Source: Gordionus sp. m RMFG-2023
Taxonomy: Eukaryota; Nematomorpha; Gordioida; Chordodea; Parachordodidae
Assembly (NCBI RefSeq): GCF_954871325.1
Contig: NC_088777.1
Span: 7,417,366-7,481,365, forward strand
Length of the DNA: 64,000 bases
Reading direction: 5' to 3'
A program made the position numbers and the translations under genes. Below the pieces are notes generated by a model that did no database searches, had not been told where the DNA came from, and was given only the letters and a program-made list of their open reading frames with translations. Positions 58,988 to 64,000 of this stretch are shown here, piece after piece (position 1 is the first letter of the stretch; every line of letters starts with the position of its first letter).

Positions 58988-60458
58988 GTAAATATATATA
59001 TAACGCGAAAGTATATGAAAAATTTATTTCGAATAAATAAAACTAAGTTTGTAATATAGAAAGAACCATAACTATTAAGGGCTCTTTAAATAAAATTATT
59101 AATACTCAAATAATGATCTCATCTAAACTTAATAAGCTCGAGGGTGCTTCATGTTTCGCAGTCTACCTAACTATAGAGGTCCAAGAGCATACATGTATGT
59201 GAAATTTAAATTTAAAATACATTTAGGGAAGCTGAATATTGATCTATTTTTAAACGTGATCATTTGTAAAAAATACCAATATATAAGATATGATTTATAG
59301 GTAATATTTTATTTATTTTATAATTATTCGCTCAAATATAAAATATTGGTGCTCGAAATAAATCTGAGTATAATGCCATATAACTACTAATTTTAACTAT
59401 AGAAAAGTAATTTTTATATTTTCTAATATTTATTAATGATATCCGATATGGAACTAATAGAAATTATCTCGTCATACAAGAACGGAGCAAGGTAAATATA
59501 TAGATAGTTAAAAAGTTATTTTATTATAATGGTTATTATTTAGTGCGAATTTTTGTATCTTACATTCATTTAATTAACATAATTTATATTTACTAACTTA
59601 ATTTTTTTCATTTAATTGTTTAATAGATTTTATGTATATATAAAGCATAAAATTATTATAGTTTTTTTATTCATATTAAAAATGTAAAATTTTAAAATAT
59701 ATTATATAAAATTAAATTATTAATTTAAAATAAAACAAATAATCTCGCAACACTTCATCTATTTTTAGAATACTTTAAATAAAACTTTAGACTTCCTATA
59801 TATATATATTTTTTTTTAGTTTGAAACTATATCCTATTTTAATGACTTTTTTCAAAGACATAGAGTCCCTTTAAAAATAAGAGTGTATTTGTAAGTCAGT
59901 TTATTTTTGAAAAGGACAATAGTTAACTTTAAAAAGTTATATACAATAAAAAAAATTTAATCAAGTAACGGAAATAGAAGAGAAGATATGTATCAAACAC
60001 CTTACGTTTAACTAAAATATTATAAAATGGGAAAGGAAAAGTAAAAGAGGTTAAAAAAAAAATTACAAATTAATTGGCCAATTTAACCAATATTTATCTA
60101 ATCAAACATCTTACTAAATTTTATAATTTTTTTAAAAAGCCCCTCAATGTTCTCAGGTATACATTTTGTCTGCCTGTAAAGAATTTCTTAGACTGACTAT
60201 TATTACATCATTTAATAATTAAGTAGTGGGCACCTGTTTTATATCAATTTTTCCATCATAATGAAATTATAAGAAAAGAATATGTTGGGAAGATATAAAC
60301 TTCCATCATGATAGTCTAAGTTTTGATTTTAATGATATTATCAATGTTTAAAAAATGGGTGGCCATATTATTGAGATTTTTTTATTATTTGTGAAGAGAG
60401 AATGTCATACGTCAACGTCATTCTTTCAGCGCTTGTGCATCTTTTGTATTATTAAAAC
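58988..60458. other. AT-rich sequence without recognised genes
   Basis: Frequent stops in all frames and no repeat ends recognised. Confidence 0.5.
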
Positions 60459-60900
60459 AACAGAGCTAAGCTTGATACTTCTCATGCCCATCAAACTGGG
60501 TAAAATTTTGAGGGGGTTAAAATTAAAATAAGAAGAATCCTTCACCAATTATTTGGAGCTGCAATTTACTATGCAAACAGAAAGACTATCCATGCTTAAA
60601 CGCCCTTGGACAGTAAGAAGAAGGCATAAAAATTGTCCTTAGCCTCATTTAGATAAGAATTTTTAATTAACCATGGGTTTGGCAAGGTAATTTTTTTAAA
60701 ATAAGTTAAATAAGATTATTTATTTAGCAGATTTCTTATATATTCTTAAAAATTTATTATCATATCCATTGAATTAAGATTTTTTCTATGAATAAAATTT
60801 AATATATATCATTTAACTTATCCATGTTTCTTCCCAATGAATTTATATAAAATTGATTTAATTTGATAATTTACAGATTATTGGAATGGCAATAATTTAT
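60459..60900 (+). repeat. Interspersed repeat of the CAACAGAGCTA family, copy 4
   Basis: It begins AACAACAGAGCTAAGCTTGA and keeps the block order of copy 1 up to AAAATTTAATATATATCATT near 60810. The GCAAGCCGCACG core is diverged. Confidence 0.55.
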
Positions 60901-63208
60901 TATATTATAAATTGTATAGTACAATAAAAGAGATGCAAATGTTATTATAAGAATGCACTAGGCAATATAAATTTTATTTCTTTTTATGTTATACTAAAAT
61001 ATATATAAGTAGAGATTATGGAAATATATTGATCATTTATCCAAGTATAAGATCAAAACTATATGGCAGGTGGTTCGACTCATTTTTTCCAGTCTATTCA
61101 GATTTTTAACTAGGGCTCCCTATTCTGGTTTTGTCTCAAGTGCGCGCTAAATCTAGATAACCTCTTATCGTTTTATTCTGTTTAGAGGAAGCCATATAGA
61201 CGGCAAAACAGAATTCTGTTTAGAAGTAAGAGGTGACAAGTCCTTTGTGATTTTAGGATTTTAAAATTACACCAAGTCAGGCTAAATTTATTTTAAAAAA
61301 TTTAAATATATAATATTAAGCCTTTCTAATCATTTTTGTTGTATACAAACAATATATATATATAAGAAACAATTTTGTTATCCTGGGAACCCTCTTCAGT
61401 CATCAACTTTAAATTTTCTATTAAATCAATATCCCCTCCTTGGAATTAGAAAAATCGACAAATAATTATATTTTCCCGGAAATTCTAATAAAATTTAATT
61501 TTCTTACAAGAATAAAGCTTTAATATCCAATATCGTATTTGATTTCGTATTCTTCTACACCTCATGTTTCAAAAACATTAAATTTTTGATCGTTGAAGAC
61601 TTATTTATTGGTTGCTGATTTACTGAGAATCTTTCCTTGTAAAATCATCCCCATCAATTGAAATTCTAGATTACCCTCAGTTTATGGATAAGAAGGTAGT
61701 TTAGGGACATAGTAAAACTTTTTATTCTGGAAAGGATAGAAGGGGCCACTTCCACGAATTAGTTAGGTTAAAGTTACTGTTATACATAGAGTCTTTTCAT
61801 GACAACTACTAATTTGTTAGCAATTTTTAAGAATTTTTTTTTTATAAATCGTCGTGTGAGAATTAGAATATTCTATCTCCACTCTATAATCCTACAGGAG
61901 AGCAATTTTAAAAATTAAATTTCTATTGTTTTCAATAGGATTGTTATAGGGGATTTAATTTGAGTTGTTTTATAAATATTTCCGATTTTTTAATGTAAAT
62001 AGAATGGTAATGTTTTAAAAAAAAAGGAGTAATTTTTGTTAGATATAGAATATCCTAACTCTCATGCGATGAAATATAAATATTCCATTTCTAAGCTATT
62101 TAATTCTATACTATTCTATCCCATCTATCCTACCTACCTAAACCTACGTGTATTATTTCTTTATTTCCATTTTTTTTTTAAATATTATGCTAAATTTTTA
62201 TCTAGATTATCTAAGTAATATAATACTTTTATAATCTTTCTCATTAGTAAATCAGGTTTAATTTTATTCTTTTTTAATTCAATTTCCATATTTCCCACTT
62301 AAAATATTATTGTTGGAATCAAATTGTAAAAAAAAAAGATTAAATTATTTGTCGTCGAGGTGTTATATTGCTAAAAAAAAAAGATTGCCAGATTTGAAAT
62401 TGCTTGTTTTTCCCCTCAAAAATATAGCTTAATTTCATAATAAATTTATGTAGTCGCAGATTCTATAGGTTTCGTAGTATCACGTGATCAATTTAAAAAA
62501 TTTATGTCGAGGAAATGTCCATTTTTATATTAAACTAACGGAGAGTGGGAGGGGGGGGATTGGTTTATTCTTTATTTTTTGTAATCTACCGATATTAATA
62601 TATCGGTTCATATTTAGGCGATGGGGACGAGGAGACATGATCGATCCCAAATAAGTTATTTACCAGGTCCCCAAGGAATAATAATCTATAAAATTTAATT
62701 CTTTTACTTCCCTCTGAAGAAAATAAACTGGTTCATTCGAAAATTTTTAGATATGGGCAGCAATGCTATATAAACTTGTCCATGTCTCCTCTTGGTAATC
62801 AATATACATATTTTACAACCTGTGTAATCACGCATGGTAGACTATGTCACATCCTAGCCATATACATGTAACCTCTCAATTGATTACCCAATAAAAGATG
62901 ACTAAAGAGTGTTTCTAACAATTTTGTTATCAAATATTTCATCGGACCTCAGGAGTTAGATAGAATCCAATATAGAATTAGCGAAAATGGCATCTTGAAA
63001 ATGAATTCGATATGAAAATTTTTTTTTAGGTGATGCTTCATAGTAAAACAGAAAAATATTGCTAAGAAGTATGTTTGTCTTCCATTCTGTTAGTTGCATC
63101 GACCATTAAACGATCTGAACTTAGTGGATATGAAACCAAAGTAAGAAGATGAAGGGAAATAAAGTCTGAATCATTAGATTTTATCAATACCTGTTCAAGC
63201 TACAAATT
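60901..63208. other. AT-rich sequence without recognised genes
   Basis: A small inverted arrangement of CTATATGGC and GCCATATAG (61058 and 61189) and a repeated TTCTGTTTAGA block (61177 and 61214) are the only structures noted. No coding recognised. Confidence 0.5.
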
Positions 63209-63429
<221 letters not shown>

Positions 63430-63803
63430 CTTTGTTTAAGTTTAATAATTTTTTCCCGAGAATCACAATCATCATTAATTATAAAATTGTTTGTGTAGAA
63501 AAGATAAGGATCAAAATATGTATAAGAAAGAATTTGTGAATATGCACATGAATTTAATTTATATTTTCTTGACATTAAGTGTTCTTTCATGTTGAAATTA
63601 ATGTTTAAAAATCTTCTAAAATGATATATTTGCTTGGCTAATGTAGAAATATTTGCTTGGCTAATGTAGAACAGTAAATTCTTCGGAATTATTTTATAGT
63701 CTATGCACGTTGAGAGATTTGGTTTTCCAAATAATTTAAGGAGCAAGGTATACTTAAGTGCTTCTATGGTCAAATTTCCATTTTGGAACTCAGCTTTTAC
63801 CAT
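63430..63803 (-). other. Hypothetical open stretch, about 125 codons
   Basis: An ATG at 63803 opens MVKAEFQNGNLTIEALKYTL then LLKLFGKPNLSTCIDYKIIP and stays open into the GAAA repeat, ending at 63195. At this base composition a 125-codon frame is unlikely by chance, though not impossible over the window. It contains a short duplication (TATTTGCTTGGCTAATGTAGAA twice, near 63627-63670). No domain is recognised, so function is unknown. Confidence 0.3.
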
Positions 63804-64000
63804 TATGTGTTTTTTTTAATTTATATATTATACTTATATCTATTTTTGAGTAACATTTCTACAATTTAATATTTTTTTATAATTTATTAATAGTTTATGT
63901 TTTTTTTAATTAAAGAAATATAATAAAATAGAAGATTTATGGATAAAAATTGTCCACGAAAAAAAAAACGAAATCACTTCTTAATATTTGCCTTGGCATA

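Overview
The window looks like nuclear DNA of an AT-rich (roughly three quarters A+T) invertebrate animal. The genes have GT-AG introns, the one clear host gene has an animal exon layout, and mobile elements fill most of the space. I cannot name the species or phylum.

The only confidently recognised host gene is a bestrophin, a calcium-activated chloride channel, on the + strand from 25510 to about 42474. Nine exons (25510 to 37766) join in phase into 365 residues that align with human BEST1 almost without gaps. From codon 161 on, the intron positions agree with those I remember for human BEST1. Two more probable exons follow: 38237-38491, and a 1.6-kb exon that ends the reading frame at 42474. 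A stop codon at the exon 9/10 junction leaves the status of this long tail open. The introns carry several copies of small interspersed repeats.

Positions 81 to 8797 are a stack of nested hAT DNA transposons, most with an exact 8-bp target duplication. An outer element (81-8797) holds a 402-bp miniature element (393-794) and a second hAT (3507-8196). The second hAT is itself interrupted by two further hATs (3581-5221 and 5797-7524). A sister copy of 3581-5221 lies in the opposite orientation at 11259-12931.

Positions 14160 to 20961 look like a PIF/Harbinger transposon. It carries an intact five-exon MADF-BESS gene, a decayed DDE nuclease, a nested LTR/gag fossil and a nested hAT miniature element. 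A complete but broken piggyBac element with TTAA ends follows at 21904-24236.

The right-hand third (42.5-64 kb) is mostly AT-rich sequence with no recognisable genes. It holds a long-inverted-repeat element (46.1-48.4 kb), two members of one hAT miniature family (51.4-52.7 and 58.2-58.7 kb), a 5'-truncated LINE (53.2-54.7 kb), a Ty3/gypsy fossil (about 56.0-58.2 kb) and a 220-bp GAAA microsatellite.

I found no tRNA, rRNA or CRISPR array, and no clearly new defence or metabolic system. The most interesting items are the stop at the bestrophin junction, the datable hAT stack, the intact Harbinger accessory gene and an unexplained 0.4-kb repeat family.
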